Origin: Schistosoma haematobium | Taxonomy: Eukaryota > Platyhelminthes > Trematoda > Strigeidida > Schistosomatidae | Direction of reading: 5' to 3' | Length of the DNA: 64,000 nt | NCBI RefSeq assembly: GCF_000699445.3 | Contig: NC_067196.1 | Coordinates: 73,601,864 to 73,665,863, forward strand | Part shown: positions 1 through 11,860 of the stretch, piece by piece | How the letters are laid out: each line of letters opens with the position of its first letter | Numbering within the stretch: the first letter of the stretch is position 1 | Made by a program: the position numbers and the translations under genes | Notes under the pieces: generated by a model | What the model saw: only the letters and a program-made list of their open reading frames with translations | What the model was told of the DNA's origin: nothing | Database searches by the model: none

Positions 1-625
1 GTCCTTCACATACCTAGGAAGCATCATCGATGAACAAGGAAGTGCAGATACAGACATAAAGGCGAGGATCGGCAAAGCAAGGGTCGCATTCCTACAATTG
101 AAAAAGATATGGAACTCAAAACAACTGTCTGTCAACCAATATCAAAGTGAGAATCTTCAATACGGACGTCAAGACAGTTCTACTGTATGGAGCTGAAACT
201 TGGAGAACTACAACAACCACAATCAAGAAAGTACAAGTATTTATAAATAGTTGTCTACGCAAGATACTCAACATCCATTGGCCAGATACCATCAGCAATA
301 GCCTTCTGTGGGAGAGAACGAACCAACTTCCAGCTGAAGAGGAAATTAGGAAAAGACGATGGAAATGGATAGGACATACATTACGCAAATCGTCAAGCTG
401 CATCACGAGGCAAGCCCTAACTTGGAATCCTGAAGGGAAGCGAAAAAGAGGAAGGCCAAAGAACACATTGCGTCGGATAATAGAAGCAGATATGAAAAGG
501 ATGAATTACAACTGGACGGAGCTAGAAAGGATTGCCCATTACAGGGTTGGATGGAGAATGCTGGTGAGCGGCCTATGCTCCTTCACGAGGAGTAACAGGC
601 GTAAGTAAGTAATTAAGTAAGTAAG
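1..625 (+). mobile_element. 3' end of an RTE-clade LINE (SR2/Perere-3-like), cut by the window edge
   Basis: This is the C-terminal end of an RTE reverse-transcriptase polyprotein and its tail. The frame read from 147 to 608 contains the late RT motif LLYGAETW and an R/K-rich end ([11 protein letters not shown]). It then runs into a short GTAA-type tandem tail (600-625), as is usual for RTE elements. Bases 1-146 carry the segment just before it (FTYLGSII-type motif) in another frame. The two frames are separated by a 4-bp tandem duplication, TGTCTGTC, near 128-135. The sequence is nearly identical to the 3' part of the minus-strand copy at 16532-19817, including that duplication. The 5' part lies outside the window. 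Not expected to make protein. Confidence 0.9.
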
Positions 626-1494
626 ATTTCCACATTTTTCCAGTAGGTTTAAGTTATCAGATTATATCAACAATGATAGATGAAATTTCTATAACAAATG
701 CCTAAGTAATAACTTGAGTAGTAACAATAATTGTAGTAATAAAAAAATAGTAAAAGAGAGATGAGTGAATTTGCTGTATAGAAAGTAGTAAATAAAAAAA
801 ATTCAAAACTCAACATTTTCTAAAAAATGAATGGTTTGTTTTAATATATTATTTTGAGTTATTTACAGAATCATTAGATTGAGTTTAATAACAAAGTATG
901 GTGTAATATTAGGAAAAGGTGATCTGGTATTTTAACAAAGGAACTTAATGAAAAACTTTAGCTGAACAGATATTAAATGATAAATTCATTGGGTAAATGA
1001 ATGAAGTTACTTTCAGAAGCAAAACCATTATTTATGTACAAAGTATTTAATGTGACTATTAGTTACTTATCTCACAGTAAGTAGTGAATTAAAAATAATT
1101 ATTAAGTAAACAAAATAGTCAGTTATCCATCATGTTTACATGTGTCAAAATTCTTGTATAAGTGATAAATCAAGATAGAAAGAAATGTTTGATTTACATT
1201 AGACATTAGTGGTCGGTATTCTATATAATCCTTAAACTTCGTATACAGGTCGTCTTGATAACCGTCATTAGGTAACGCCCCAACGGTATATTAATCAGAA
1301 GGCGAATACGAAGTGTTCATTATGTTTATTATGGGACCACACACATATATCCAAAATTACAGGTGCGTTAAACAAGCATGAAAGAGTTGTGCCGAAAGGC
1401 AAGCTGGCAAGCGAGCGAGTGGGTGAGTCAGCGAATATGAGTACGAGTAAGCGAGTACAATTAAGCGAGAGAGAGCAATGAACATGAATAACAT

Positions 1495-1498
<4 letters not shown>
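626..1498. other. AT-rich intergenic stretch, nothing recognised
   Basis: No open frame with family resemblance, RNA gene or repeat boundary was found here. Confidence 0.5.

Positions 1499-1559
<61 letters not shown>
1499..1559. repeat. (TA)n microsatellite
   Basis: About 30 uninterrupted AT/TA units. It creates a spurious open frame on the minus strand. Confidence 0.95.
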
Positions 1560-1563
<4 letters not shown>

Positions 1564-1761
1564 GTGAAATGAATGAATCATCGAATCAATTGAGCGGTTA
1601 GTAGTAAGGCCTAGCAGCGTGAATAAATGCGTAGGCAGTAAGCAATACTCAAGCATACATGTTCATACATTCGCATCCTATTTTGCAAAACATCAACATC
1701 AAAAGTTGATTGGTGTAACTACAGTATATTTAGGTTGATGATTTTGATTTTGATTATTACC

Positions 1762-1858
1762 CTGAAGAAGTCCAGACAAGTTAGCTGGATGAAACATTGG
1801 AATTATTTAAATTTCAATCGATGAGATTATTTCAAATATAATTTTCACATAAAATGCA
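1762..1858 (+). repeat. Hammerhead-like dispersed repeat, single copy
   Basis: CTGAAGA (1762-1768) fits the hammerhead core CUGANGA. It is followed by a possible stem II (TCCAG/CTGGA around a 9-nt loop) and GAAAC (1791-1795). A similar segment occurs at 13589-13685, where the downstream sequence is also alike (TTTCAAATAT, TTTTCACA). The core is imperfect: there is extra sequence before stem II, and no clean cleavage triplet. Probably a terminal piece of a Penelope-like or related retroelement. Confidence 0.5.
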
Positions 1859-2977
1859 AGTGTAATTGTATTAGACAATGGTTGTTACCCAAATGTCATC
1901 GTCTCTGTCAGTCTGACTGTTAACATATGTGTACGGATGGTGAATACTACTATTCAGTCCTTATAAACAAGAGTTTTAAACGAAATCATTTGTCTCCTTT
2001 TTCACCAGCATTACGTGTAGAAATCAAACCTCAAATTATAGTATTAATTTTCAATTTCTTTACTCATATCATATGTGTTTTTATGCATTTGTTTTCATAA
2101 TTTACAACCAATATGTATGTATGTGGATAGTAAATAAGATTATCAATGAAATATCTTAGATTTTAATAACAAACATTTGAATTAGATACAAATGTTTAAC
2201 AATGTACACGACATGAAATAGACTATAACCTGTCGATGAAAATTGTTTTTTTTTTATCACAGTTTAAAGTTCTATATGTAAGTGAAATATGAAACTATGA
2301 ATACATCAAAGAATTCAAAATAGTTCACATTTCTATGATTTTGTTTTTAGCCTGTTATGCAGTTAAATTTAAGTTACAGTTTTTACTAGGATGTTTAAAT
2401 GAAAGAATGATTGTTTTAATGTTTATGTGTAAAATGAAGATATTTTAATCCACGGTTTTTTCACCTTTCTGGGTTTATACTACTAGACGAAATAAGTAGT
2501 TGAATAAGAAACTCAACAATAAATGTGATTTACAGTCCCAATAGAATTCACACGATAAAGTTAGTCTAGTGACTTTCTGAGCAAATAAGATGACCCAAGA
2601 CCCAAGTTACGATGATGTAAGAAAGGCTAAACTTGGTTGTGAAGTTTTAATTGGACTTTTTTCGAAACTAAGGTAATCAGACGTTTATAAGAGATTTATT
2701 TTTTCAGTGAACCTCAATATCTACTGCTGTGTTATATCAACTTATTTGCGAGACCAAATCGGCAGATTATTCCGACTGTCGAGTACACTAGCTAAGTGTT
2801 ATATCACTTAAACCTTGGGCTCAAGGTTATGTGTCCGTATAAAATTCCGGTAGGTTACCTGAATTTCGTTGATTCATAAATTATCGCATGATTTTTGTCA
2901 GACCGTCCTATTCATATCTTATTATAAGAAACGTAAGCCTGATATTACTGATTTAAAATTATAGCATGGAACGTTCT
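1859..2977. other. Intergenic, nothing recognised
   Basis: AT-rich sequence without coding frames or recognised repeats. Confidence 0.45.
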
Positions 2978-3607
2978 TGTTTAATGAAATGGTAATAATT
3001 TATACAGGTGAATGGAATGTTTGGACCATGGGGGAAAAAGGTAGGACCAGTCAGCTACCTGAGGAAGTCAAAAGATACATCTTGGTGGTTTTCAGAATAT
3101 ATGAAACATATTGGACCCCGGCTGGACAGAAGAGGATAGATTCAGGAGAGATGCTACTATACTCTGGTCATGAAAACAAAAATGCTGCGCACGTGCTGGG
3201 AGTTGCACTGACCTTGTCCAAAGAACCACTAAAAGCACTCATAGGAAATGAATCCCAAGGACCAAGGATTACCAAAGCATCATTCAAAAATGAAGGAGAG
3301 AATCACAACGAATGTTATTGTATGTTATGCCTATACCAATCATAGCAATGAAGACGACAAAGATTAGTTTTGTGAGTGGCTGAAGTCAATCATAGAGTAG
3401 TGTTTAAGAAACGACCTGACCATCCTGATTGGAGACCTAAACGCCAAAGTCGGAATGGACGACATCAGATATGAAGATATCATGGTGCGACATGGACTGA
3501 CTGGGAGAAACCCAACCTTGATGTTGTGGTCGGGCTTGCTTATCGTAATGAACCGATCGAGCTATACTGGCTGGAACAAATGTTCCTCAAAGTTCTACCA
3601 TGCCAGA

Positions 3608-3880
3608 GGGTGCATCCACTCTTTTTGTTCTCCCAAATTCTAACCTTCTGAATTCTTCATGTCTCTTTTTTCTATTTCCAAATTTGTTTCACTGAATTAT
3701 ACTTCTTGAATAACATCTTCAAACCCCAATCTTTCCGATTACTGCTTATACTCTTACTACCTATACCACTACGGGATTTGAATCGACAATTGTATTTCGG
3801 TGCTAATGTGGTATGGCAACTCGAACTAATGTACGTACTTATGAAGTTCTACGTTGTCACTGACTGACTGACTACCACGC
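3608..3880 (+). repeat. Dispersed ~270-bp repeat, copy 1
   Basis: Shares extended similarity with 41708-41975 in the same orientation, for example GCTAATGTGGTATGGCAACT in both. Both copies end in short CTGA-type repeats. Non-coding; family unknown. Confidence 0.8.
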
Positions 3881-4130
3881 CAGATAGGTCGGTTGAAGAG
3901 CGGTAAGACTAAAAGCAGCAAACCCAAGGTACGAGAGCAGTGTTGTACTTCTGGCTGTACAGAGATGTGAAAGCAGTAAGATATTTCCTTCAGAAAATCA
4001 GCATAACAAAAATTCTGCCTTCCCACAAGGGAGGGTGGGGTTAGAAAAGGTCAACACTAAAAATGTACAGCTCTTCTTATCCCACAGGCGTCCGTTTCCG
4101 GTGGTAAGGTCCCAACAAGTACGCAGCTAG

Positions 4131-4419
4131 TGTGCTGTGTGCTACTTATATTGACATAAGTAGTATATGATGTTAGTCAGGAACAGAAGGTCTAGCAGCA
4201 GAGAGACATGAGGATGGAACAGTAAATAATGGGAACAGAATACAATTTGTATGAAAATGCAAGAACAATGAAGTCTGAGTCATTATGAGACAATTAATGG
4301 ACATTTTGCAAGTTAATTAAGCATTTACTTTATGATTGTTAGATTTTATTAACAATTTGTATTAACAATTTTGTGCTGAATACATTTTATTGTCCCCACT
4401 GATGTTCTTGTTCACTACA
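4131..4419 (+). repeat. LTR-like ~290-bp repeat, copy A
   Basis: Begins TGTGCTGTGTGC and ends CACTACA, giving short LTR-like TG...CA inverted ends. It contains the inverted motif CTACTTAT...ATAAGTAG near its start. Related copies are at 24856-25121, 25766-26050, 43153-43428 (minus) and 46690-46806 (minus, partial). No open frame. Best explained as solo LTRs of one old family; no clean target duplication is visible at this copy. Confidence 0.7.
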
Positions 4420-4795
4420 ATAACACTAGAATTATTCACAAAATGGTGGTGTGTGACCGGCCTCTAACAGTTGTTTCTTGGGCACTGCGGTCACGCTGTC
4501 AAGTTACTAAGACCACCTTTAACCCAAGTTCCTTTTTAGGTACTTCTAGAAGAACCCTTCCACATTGTAGGTAACCGGGATGTGATAACCACCCTCATAC
4601 TTCTAACAGCACTCAAGATCACTGACTGACTGGGAGAAAGGAACGAGAATCGTGACGGATTTGCAAATTTATGTGAAATCTGCAAAATGGTTATAGGTTG
4701 TGCTGTATTCCCCTACAAATGCATACATATGGCTGCATGGGTCTCATTGCATCACACTACAGAGAACCAGATCAATCATATTTGCTTATACATGC

Positions 4796-5784
4796 TTGTT
4801 ATTATTGTAGAAAGATTTTGAAAAATGGTGAAATTTATATATCTCATCTTGTACTGTATTAGTTATATAAACACCGAAAATGGATAAACAGACTGGTACT
4901 TTGTCGAACACTGAAATATAAAATTATCATGGAGATTAAGTAATAAAATTACATTTAAGAAAAGTGCTCCCTATACATTAAAAATTGTTTGAAATTAAGT
5001 TGTTTTGCGGAGATTAGATCGATTTAATCATGAAGGTATTATTTAAAAACGAGGACTACCAAGCACCTGCTAAGTTCTAATATGATGCTAACTTTTGTCT
5101 GTAGTCGTGAGTATTTATAATATCACATACGGACTCAATGAAAAAGTTTGTACACAAGGTTCATTACTACTTACAATTATTAGGTAGCATAACTACTGCA
5201 TTATAAAGTAAGCAGAGGATGATGTAAGTTGTTTAGCAGGGTTGTTTGTCACTACATTGTACAATGGAATATTATCTGGAACACTGGGACCTTCCTGCTA
5301 AGCCTAAAATTATTATTGTTATATATTGCTCAATTTATAATAAAATAAGAAATGAACTTCTAGATGATCATTTATATTTTACTTAACGACTTGAGAATGA
5401 CAACTTTCTTCAGACTCACTTGATTTCTGAATCAGCGCGGACTACGACATTTATTGATTTGATGCTAAATATATACCACACTGAATTCTACTGAATGTAA
5501 TTTCTTAATGCGCTTGATAATAGTAATGTTATCATAAGTGTTTATTTAGCAGAAAATGCTATTGGGATCACCCGATGGTCGGGTATTGTTCGACAGAATT
5601 CAGTATAAGAAACAGTAAACATAGACTGCATGAAGTTTTTGTTGAATTTTTCGTTATTCCTTAAGCCACATTTTAGTTTACATTTTTATTTTTAATTTCA
5701 AAAGTTTGAAGGAACAGAACTACTGATCATGAAAATCATTGGAAGGTTTCCTTCGACTTCAGCTGAAAAATTCCTTATATTTGA
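4796..5784. other. Intergenic, nothing recognised
   Basis: AT-rich, stop-rich sequence upstream of the Penelope-like element. It may include eroded 5' sequence of that element, but no motif supports a boundary. Confidence 0.4.
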
Positions 5785-7146
5785 AGAATAACATATATAC
5801 AGTTCGAGAATCTTTATAGTCAGACACGTGATTTAGTTGTGAATTCTGATCAACAATTCGAACATTTTAAATCAACTCTTGTAGACTGCTGTTACCAATA
5901 TAAGAACAATAAATTTAGTTACAAAAGCATTCTTACGAAGAAGCACAAGGAAGCTATCAACCTACTCCTTAAGGATGAGACGTTACTGATTACAAAACCT
6001 GACAAAGGTTCAGGTGTCGTTCTTCTTAATAAAAGTGATTATATTGAAAAAATGAGTACAATCTTAACTGAAAAATCAAAGTTTCAAAAAACAACTGACC
6101 GGAGGGATTTGAATAATAAGATAGAGAATGAGCTTACCAGATCTTTGAAGAAGCTCAGGGACCAACAGGCTATCTCATCGGGTTTATATGAAATGATTAA
6201 ACCAGTGGGAACCCATCTGCCGAGATTGTATGGATTGCCAAAGGTGCACAAACCGGGGGTCCCATTAAGACCTATTTTAGATATGTATAACTCTCCTTAC
6301 CATACTGTAGCTAAGTGGTTGGTAACTGTATTGAAACCTCTACACGAAAAGCTTGTAAAATATGGTGTTAAGGATGTATTCCAATTTGTTGATAAAATCA
6401 AAAATGCAAATACGTTGGGACTAAAGATGATGTTGTTGGATGTAACATCGTTATTCACAAACGTCCCACTCATAGAGACTGTAGAATATATAGGTAAACA
6501 GCTGATAGAAAATGAAATTGAAACTACTGTCCCCATTAGTGTCGTGAAAGAGTTATTACTCAAATGCACCATAAATGTAAATTTCAAGTTCAACGGTGAA
6601 ATATATAGACAAACAGATGGTGTTGCAATCGGTTCACCACTGGGCCCTATACTAGCTGATATTTTTCTAGCCATACTAGAAAATGGTCCACTAAAAAAGA
6701 TTATTCGCAACTTCACATTTTACTGTAGATACGTGGATGACACGTTCATCCTCTGTAAAGGTAATACGTCGCCGCAAGAGGTTCTTAGGCGATTTAATGA
6801 AGTGCATCCAGCCATTCAGTTTACATCTGAAGAAGAGAATGATGGCCGAATAGCGTTTTTGGACGTTCTCTTGACTAAGAGAGTGGATGGATCGTTAAAA
6901 AGGAACTTAAACAGAAAAAGTACATGGACTGGGCAGTATACGAATTTCCTGAGCTTTGTACCTCTTCAGCACAAACGAAATTTGATCAAAAACCTTATTT
7001 ACCGTATTCGCACTATATGTTCTGCTGATATAGTCGAACAAGAGCTTACCACCTTGCATAATGCTCTCAAGGAGAACGGCTACCCTAGAAAGTTTATAAT
7101 TAAATATATGGTCATGAAGGCGAAAGTAGCGAAATACAAACAGTGA
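5785..7146 (+). pseudogene. Penelope-like reverse transcriptase domain
   Basis: About 450 residues without an internal stop. Motifs appear in the expected order: ITKPDKGSGVVLL, LPRLYGLPKVHKPGVPLRPI, LDVTSLFTNVPL (first catalytic Asp), DGVAIGSPLGPILADIF, then YCRYVDDTFIL with the catalytic YVDD intact, and IAFLDVLL. This is the telomerase-like RT family of Penelope-like elements, which copies element RNA at a nicked or exposed 3' end. The frame ends with TGA at 7144-7146, exactly where the endonuclease frame begins one base out of register. A single indel therefore separates the two domains. The RT core itself looks undamaged. Confidence 0.88.
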
Positions 7147-7691
7147 AGAAAAAATCCCTGTTCATGCGTCTACAATTCAGAGGGGATGCGGTTAGCGAAA
7201 TACTATTTCAGAGATTACGTAGGACAATACAAAAGTCTTTTAACGCCGAAGAACTACGATTAGTATTCTCTACGCGCCCAATGGTTACACCGAAGCTAAA
7301 AGATGAATTACCTAGAATGACCACCTCATTTTGTATTTATCAGTTCAACTGCTCCTGTGGAGCGAGTTATATTGGTCGAAGTTCTAGGAATTTACATTTT
7401 CGTGCTCGTGAACACCTTCCAGCGTGGTTAAACAAAGGTTTGATGAAGAAGGTGAACAGCTCAATATTGTCCCATCTAGCACAAACCGGTCATAGTGCCA
7501 GTATAAACCAATCTTTTTCAATTATTTATAAGGTAAGTAATTTTTTGCCAAAACTGGTCAGACTGAAAGTCCTTCAAACGGCTGAAGCAACAGCCAACCG
7601 GATGAAGAAACCGGAGCTTTACGTACAGAAGAAATATATTCAACCACTCCTCCTCCCCTGGCCAACATTAAGGCCAATTAATCAATCGTAA
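7143..7691 (+). pseudogene. GIY-YIG endonuclease domain of the Penelope-like element
   Basis: About 180 residues. The motif FCIYQFNCSCGASYIGRSSRN followed by LHFRAREHLPAWL matches the GIY-YIG module with its CxC finger (NCSCG) and downstream basic helix. The segment ILSHLAQTGHSASINQSFSIIYK is the usual C-terminal part. The domain makes the first-strand nick during transposition. It is out of frame with the RT by one base at 7141-7146. There is no natural ATG at the overlap, so it was originally the C-terminal part of a single protein. Confidence 0.85.
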
Positions 7692-7784
7692 TCTTAACTA
7701 TTGAATGAACTAATTTGACTATGACCTTTCGTAGTCAGTTGTAATTGTCCCTGTTATCTTTATTTATAAATCTTTGTATTTTTA

Positions 7785-7862
7785 TTCTTACTATTATTAT
7801 TATTATTATTCGTATTATTATTATTGTTCGTATTATTATTATTATTATTATTCGTATTATTG
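7785..7862. repeat. (ATT)n-rich simple repeat at the 3' end of the Penelope-like element
   Basis: ATT units interrupted by CGT and TTCGT. Confidence 0.85.
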
Positions 7863-8599
7863 GTTAAACATCATTAATCTCCCCTATACATGATTCATTC
7901 ACTTCGCATTCATCCCTCCGTATTACGTCTTACTTATTTGATCGAATTGTAATTGCACTATTATTTCTCTCTCACCCTATTTGACCCATATTTATTCTGA
8001 TCATGGATCTTAAAATTTTACTTAACATATAAGCTTGTTCAAGTTTACACTCTATATGAGTCATATTAACATTAACAATTTTATTGTATTTTGTTTATCA
8101 CAATCCTAAATTCACATGCTCTAAACGATGTACTTTGCCCTTAACCTGCCCATTTTGTCGGATTATTAATTTGAATTTATAATTGTAGAACCTGATGAGA
8201 ATTTATCGAAAAGAATATTCTTCGTTCAAATACTAGTCTTTTAATATGACGGGGATCTTTAAACAATAATGAAAGAGTAAAAATAAACGGTTTGATTATT
8301 TCAAATGACATTCGCTGCTTTAATGGTAAACTGGCGCTCTCATCAGGGTCATTTTATTCAGTAGCTAAACTGCTTAGTTCGGTTTACTGTCTTCATCGTC
8401 AAATGTCATCAGTGAGAAATCTAAGCCGTAAGTGATTTTATATGTAGATATATTACTACTTTTGAGTAGTTTAAAATATTAAGGTAAAAATGTCTGGTTG
8501 AATCCATACTTTGAAGCTACGAAGTAAATTTTGGGGAGCTAAATATATAAATAGTCCATTAGTAACCTGATTGACCTAGTCAATTAAGTCCATTAAGCT
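7863..8599. other. Intergenic, nothing recognised
   Basis: No supported feature. Confidence 0.4.
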
Positions 8600-8705
8600 T
8601 ATTTCCTTGAAAAAGTTTGGACCAGATTGTCAGGCGAAACGTTGAATTTACTTCGATTTCCTTCGCTGAGATTTTACAAATACATTCTTCCTCTTTATGC
8701 TACAT
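8600..8705 (+). repeat. Hammerhead-like retroelement end, copy 1
   Basis: A ~100-bp unit containing CTTGAAAAAGTTTGGACCAG, then CAGGCGAAACGTTG, then CGCTGAGATTTTACAAATAC. The same unit occurs inverted at 51938-52033. The GTTTGG/TCAGGC pairing before GAAAC resembles hammerhead stem II, but the CUGANGA box is degenerate. Likely a terminal fragment of a Penelope-like family. Confidence 0.6.
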
Positions 8706-9825
8706 ATTGTTTAGTATAAAAATAAAATATTTCGTAAAACGTTGAAATTAAAGTAAAATGCCCAACTTGGATTTACGGAATTATAATTAATGTATAGTGA
8801 TATTAAAACTTACGAAACAAATATTTCACATCTACACTGTTTCTTATTGATAATAGTGCTGTTTGAAGCGATTACGAGTTCACCTGATCTGAAAACGTAA
8901 AAAAGACCAAAGACCAATAAGCTAGCTATTCTGGTGTTTTCCAGCCCCGCTAAACTAGAGAGAAGTCCAAATTCGAAAAGGGGAAGTCAGAAGCACGAGC
9001 AATAAGAACAGACACAAATCAAACCTATATATACAGCATAAAATTTTCCTTACGAAGCGTTACAAAATAGCATACTAATAGATATAACGAACAAATAGCG
9101 CTTAAGATTCTTCCTATTGGGAAATACGACATGAAGATGAAAATGAGCGCTTTTGGCGCGAAAACAAGAAATTCGATTTTTCTAAATAAAATTACAAAAA
9201 TAAGGTATTTACCAAGTGAGTTCTGGTGATCTAACATCCCCAACAAATAGGTTATAACATGATAAATGTTTTGTATTATCATGTCATTAAACATATGCTA
9301 TAAAACAAATGATTAAGTTTAATACTTTCATAGAGGCCTTTGATGAATTTATGAAGATGATAAGATCCCATAACCAAGAAAGTGATAATAAAACTAATAA
9401 ATCATAAGCAAATATCATAAGACTCCAAATATCACATATCATTATTCATCTATGATTAAAAAAGCACATGTTTATGGCTGAATATTCATATTATTTACTA
9501 AGATCTAGTTTATCTTTCTTAATGATTTCTTTCATTGAAATTATTCTTTTTATCATTATCGTTATTACTGAAGAGAACCATACCAAAGCGAAACAGTTGT
9601 CCATTTCTTTCTGCTTTTCAGTCGTTGTTTAACTAAGATCTATTAGTGATGTAATCTATAAAAATTCAACTAACACAAGCCATCCATAGTAATCAGTAAT
9701 CATCTTAAAACTGTTTTATTAGTAGAAGTACCCATACTTCTATATTATATCTTTTTGTTTATTTTACAATTACCCGAATAATAACTAATCATACACTGAC
9801 AGTAGGCGAATACAATGACTTATCA
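8706..9825. other. Intergenic, nothing recognised
   Basis: No supported feature. Confidence 0.4.
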
Positions 9826-9990
9826 ACTTAAATCAGTAGGTCCTGGTTTCGAATCCCGCGAGGTGGGATCGTTGGTGCGCACCGCAGAGGGGTCCAATAA
9901 TAGGATGAAACGGCCGTCCAGTGGTGGTCTAGCTTCAATTGACTCATTATCTCAACAAGTGAAGTTATTAAATCACACTGTTTATATAAG
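9826..9990 (+). repeat. tRNA-like SINE with hammerhead core, 5'-truncated copy (family B)
   Basis: Keeps the pol III B-box-like sequence GGTTTCGAATCCC (9844-9856) and the degenerate hammerhead segment around GGTCCAATAATAGGATGAAAC. It then has the family 3' part, TGGTGGTCTAGCTTCAATTG. The A-box half is missing. Better copies are at 38350-38545 and, on the minus strand, 40605-40815. Confidence 0.75.
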
Positions 9991-10653
9991 GATTTGGTTA
10001 CAAAATCAGCTTCCTCACTTCAAGTGTTTTTAACAAAATCAATAAATTTGAAGATTGATATTATTGTTAATTAATATCATCAAGATAATTTCTAAAAAAA
10101 CACACACGAAAAGACGACGGTTTCTGAGCCTTAGTTTCACTTTATTCAGAAATTTATCTAAGAAATATCAATAAAGATCAAATCCTTTCAGAACTCATCA
10201 TAAATTCAGACCACAATCTTTGTATCCAGTGATCTGTATGTTCAACTTAAACTAATTGATGGTTAAATGTCATTGATTGATAAATGTTCACTTTTCTACT
10301 TCGTTAAGTACATTAATCTCAACTTTTGGATGAAACTTTGAAGATTCAATCTCAAAGCAAGTTTTTAATATGTTCTCAATTACTGATTTTTATTATTAAG
10401 CTATGTGGTTCTGTGAAGTCGTTGAAATATTTTTTAAAGTTAGCTTTGACCAACCATTTGAGATTCATTGAAAACTATAGCTGGAATACGAAAGAAATCT
10501 AATGAACTACTATATATTACGAAGTTCTAATACTTAAAAATTCTTGCGTCTATATTAGATCAATTCTTTAGAAAAAATCGACACCGTGTTTAAGTGTTTT
10601 ATTTTTCGTGCATCGATTACTAATAATCCTAATTAATTTGTGTTTCTAACTGT
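9991..10653. other. Intergenic, nothing recognised
   Basis: AT-rich sequence left of the inverted repeat. No supported feature. Confidence 0.4.
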
Positions 10654-11735
10654 TGTGTAGTAGAGAATTTCTGTTTTAGTAAAAACAATTTTAATCTCAT
10701 TACAAGAATTCAATGATTTCCGAAACTCATATAAACACGTTTCTACTTCAAAACATTGTTCTTTCCAATAACCTACTTAAAAAACAAAAAGTTCATTTGT
10801 AAGACACTAACTGATACTTAGTGAAATACATACAAAATTCTCGAAGAAATCGAAAAGATCACTTTGAATTAACTATATGATTAACAACAATGAGACTCGA
10901 GATAGAATGAAACAACCAATCAATCCTATTCAATGCTAAAATAGGTCATTACTACACACTATTTACAAAAGCTTCAGTATATCGTCATATATTATTCAGT
11001 TTAGATGATAATTCACTAATTAAACATTCTAAATTGACTAAGCTTAATGAATATATCGGTGTAAATATCACTTCATAAAATGTTCGATTTGATGGTATAT
11101 GACAATGTATGTGATAAATCGATTACTTGGTCAACAGTTCATCGTAATCACACACAACTACTTGAAACTATTCAAAAATAAAGTAATTTGATAAGGAAAC
11201 TAATCACCAATAGTACAGTCTATAATGTTGAAATGAATCTACTATGAAGGGATGATACTTGAATAATATTTACAATGCGGTAATAGTGTTTACCAATCTA
11301 CATTTTTACTGTTCATCATTTCTGTTTCAAATCGGAATTTTACTGCTTTTATAGTTAGACGAATTCTCTACAATTGAATCTTGATGATTGAGTAGTGGAA
11401 ACGAGATTGTCGTGAATGTTTGTTTTATTCAAGGAAACGGGTTATAATGGAATGTTGAAAGCATGTATTTGATTGAAGTGATAAATGCATTCATCACTGA
11501 GTTTAATTTGTGTGCATACTAGACTGTTTTATTCAGTGTAGAAATAAAGTGATGTACTGTGCTGGAGCCTATACACAGTGCTTTAGAAAGAGAATTGTTC
11601 TAGAAAGCAAGTAGAAATGAAATTGTGTAATTATATTGTGTTAATTTGTTGTTAACGAGAAAGATGAAAATGAAAATTTATCTCATTTGTACATTAATTT
11701 AAATTGATTTTTCTGATAAGTAATTTAAAATTATG
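10654..11735 (+). repeat. Left arm of a 1,082-bp near-perfect inverted repeat
   Basis: Compared base by base with the reverse complement of 29613-30694: 1,082 aligned positions, no gaps, and two mismatches (at 10922 and 11727). Both arms lose similarity abruptly at TGTGTAGTAG (outer end) and AAATTATG (inner end). The arm contains no open frame and no recognisable transposon termini, and neither arm is flanked by a target duplication. The 17,877-bp spacer between the arms holds the nested transposon stack and TAL exon 3. Confidence 0.97.
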
Positions 11736-11764
11736 GTAGAATTTTGAGACTATTAAATTCAACG

Positions 11765-11860
11765 TGTGCGGGATTGTGTGTGGGCATTGCCGTCCAGTAA
11801 AACTACGTTTTTCATGGTGGTCTAGCTGATGTCGATTCATGAATTGAAATATTAAAACAA
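11765..11860 (+). repeat. SINE family B, 3' fragment
   Basis: Matches the 3' half of the family (GCCGTCCAGT, then CATGGTGGTCTAGCT). The tRNA-like head is missing. Confidence 0.55.

Larger units (their letters stand above)
3511..4623. mobile_element. 1.1-kb insertion in the RTE relic, with 16-bp target-site duplication
   Basis: The 16-bp sequence GACTGACTGGGAGAAA occurs at 3495-3510 and again at 4624-4639, exactly where the RTE endonuclease homology stops and resumes. This marks 3511-4623 as one insertion event. Inside are a 270-bp dispersed repeat (3608-3880) and an LTR-like repeat (4131-4419), so the insertion is itself composite. No coding capacity was recognised. The class of the outer element is unknown; the length of the duplication fits target-primed retrotransposition. 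Confidence 0.75.
2978..4795 (+). pseudogene. Decayed 5' (endonuclease) part of an RTE LINE, interrupted
   Basis: Translation of 2978-3345 matches the start of the RTE endonuclease seen in the copy at 16532-19817: WNVWTMGEKGRTSQL here against WNVRTMWETGKTSQI there, and EMLLYSGHE in both. The next part (3330-3510) keeps the endonuclease motif LTILIGDLNAKVG but has in-frame stops. The relic resumes at 4624-4795 with ERNENR-type sequence and ENQINHICL. Between 3511 and 4623 a later insertion splits it. No RT part follows, so this is an old truncated fragment. Confidence 0.85.
5785..7862 (+). mobile_element. Penelope-like retroelement, 5'-truncated and frameshifted
   Basis: Two adjacent frames encode a Penelope-type reverse transcriptase followed by a GIY-YIG endonuclease, the diagnostic order for canonical Penelope-like elements. 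The coding frame is open from 5785, where a stop closes it on the 5' side, so the N-terminal part and 5' terminal repeat are missing or not recognised. The 3' region ends in ATT-rich simple repeats (7785-7862). No target duplication was identified. Confidence 0.9.

Noticed and set aside
1357..1656. Minus-strand frame with a YIYIYI run
   Set aside because: Product of the (TA)n microsatellite.
9840..9860. tRNA gene suggested by GGTTTCGAATCCC
   Set aside because: Only a B-box-like segment is present, and the surrounding sequence recurs as SINE family B. No cloverleaf can be drawn. The same applies to 37182-37240 and 38353-38420.
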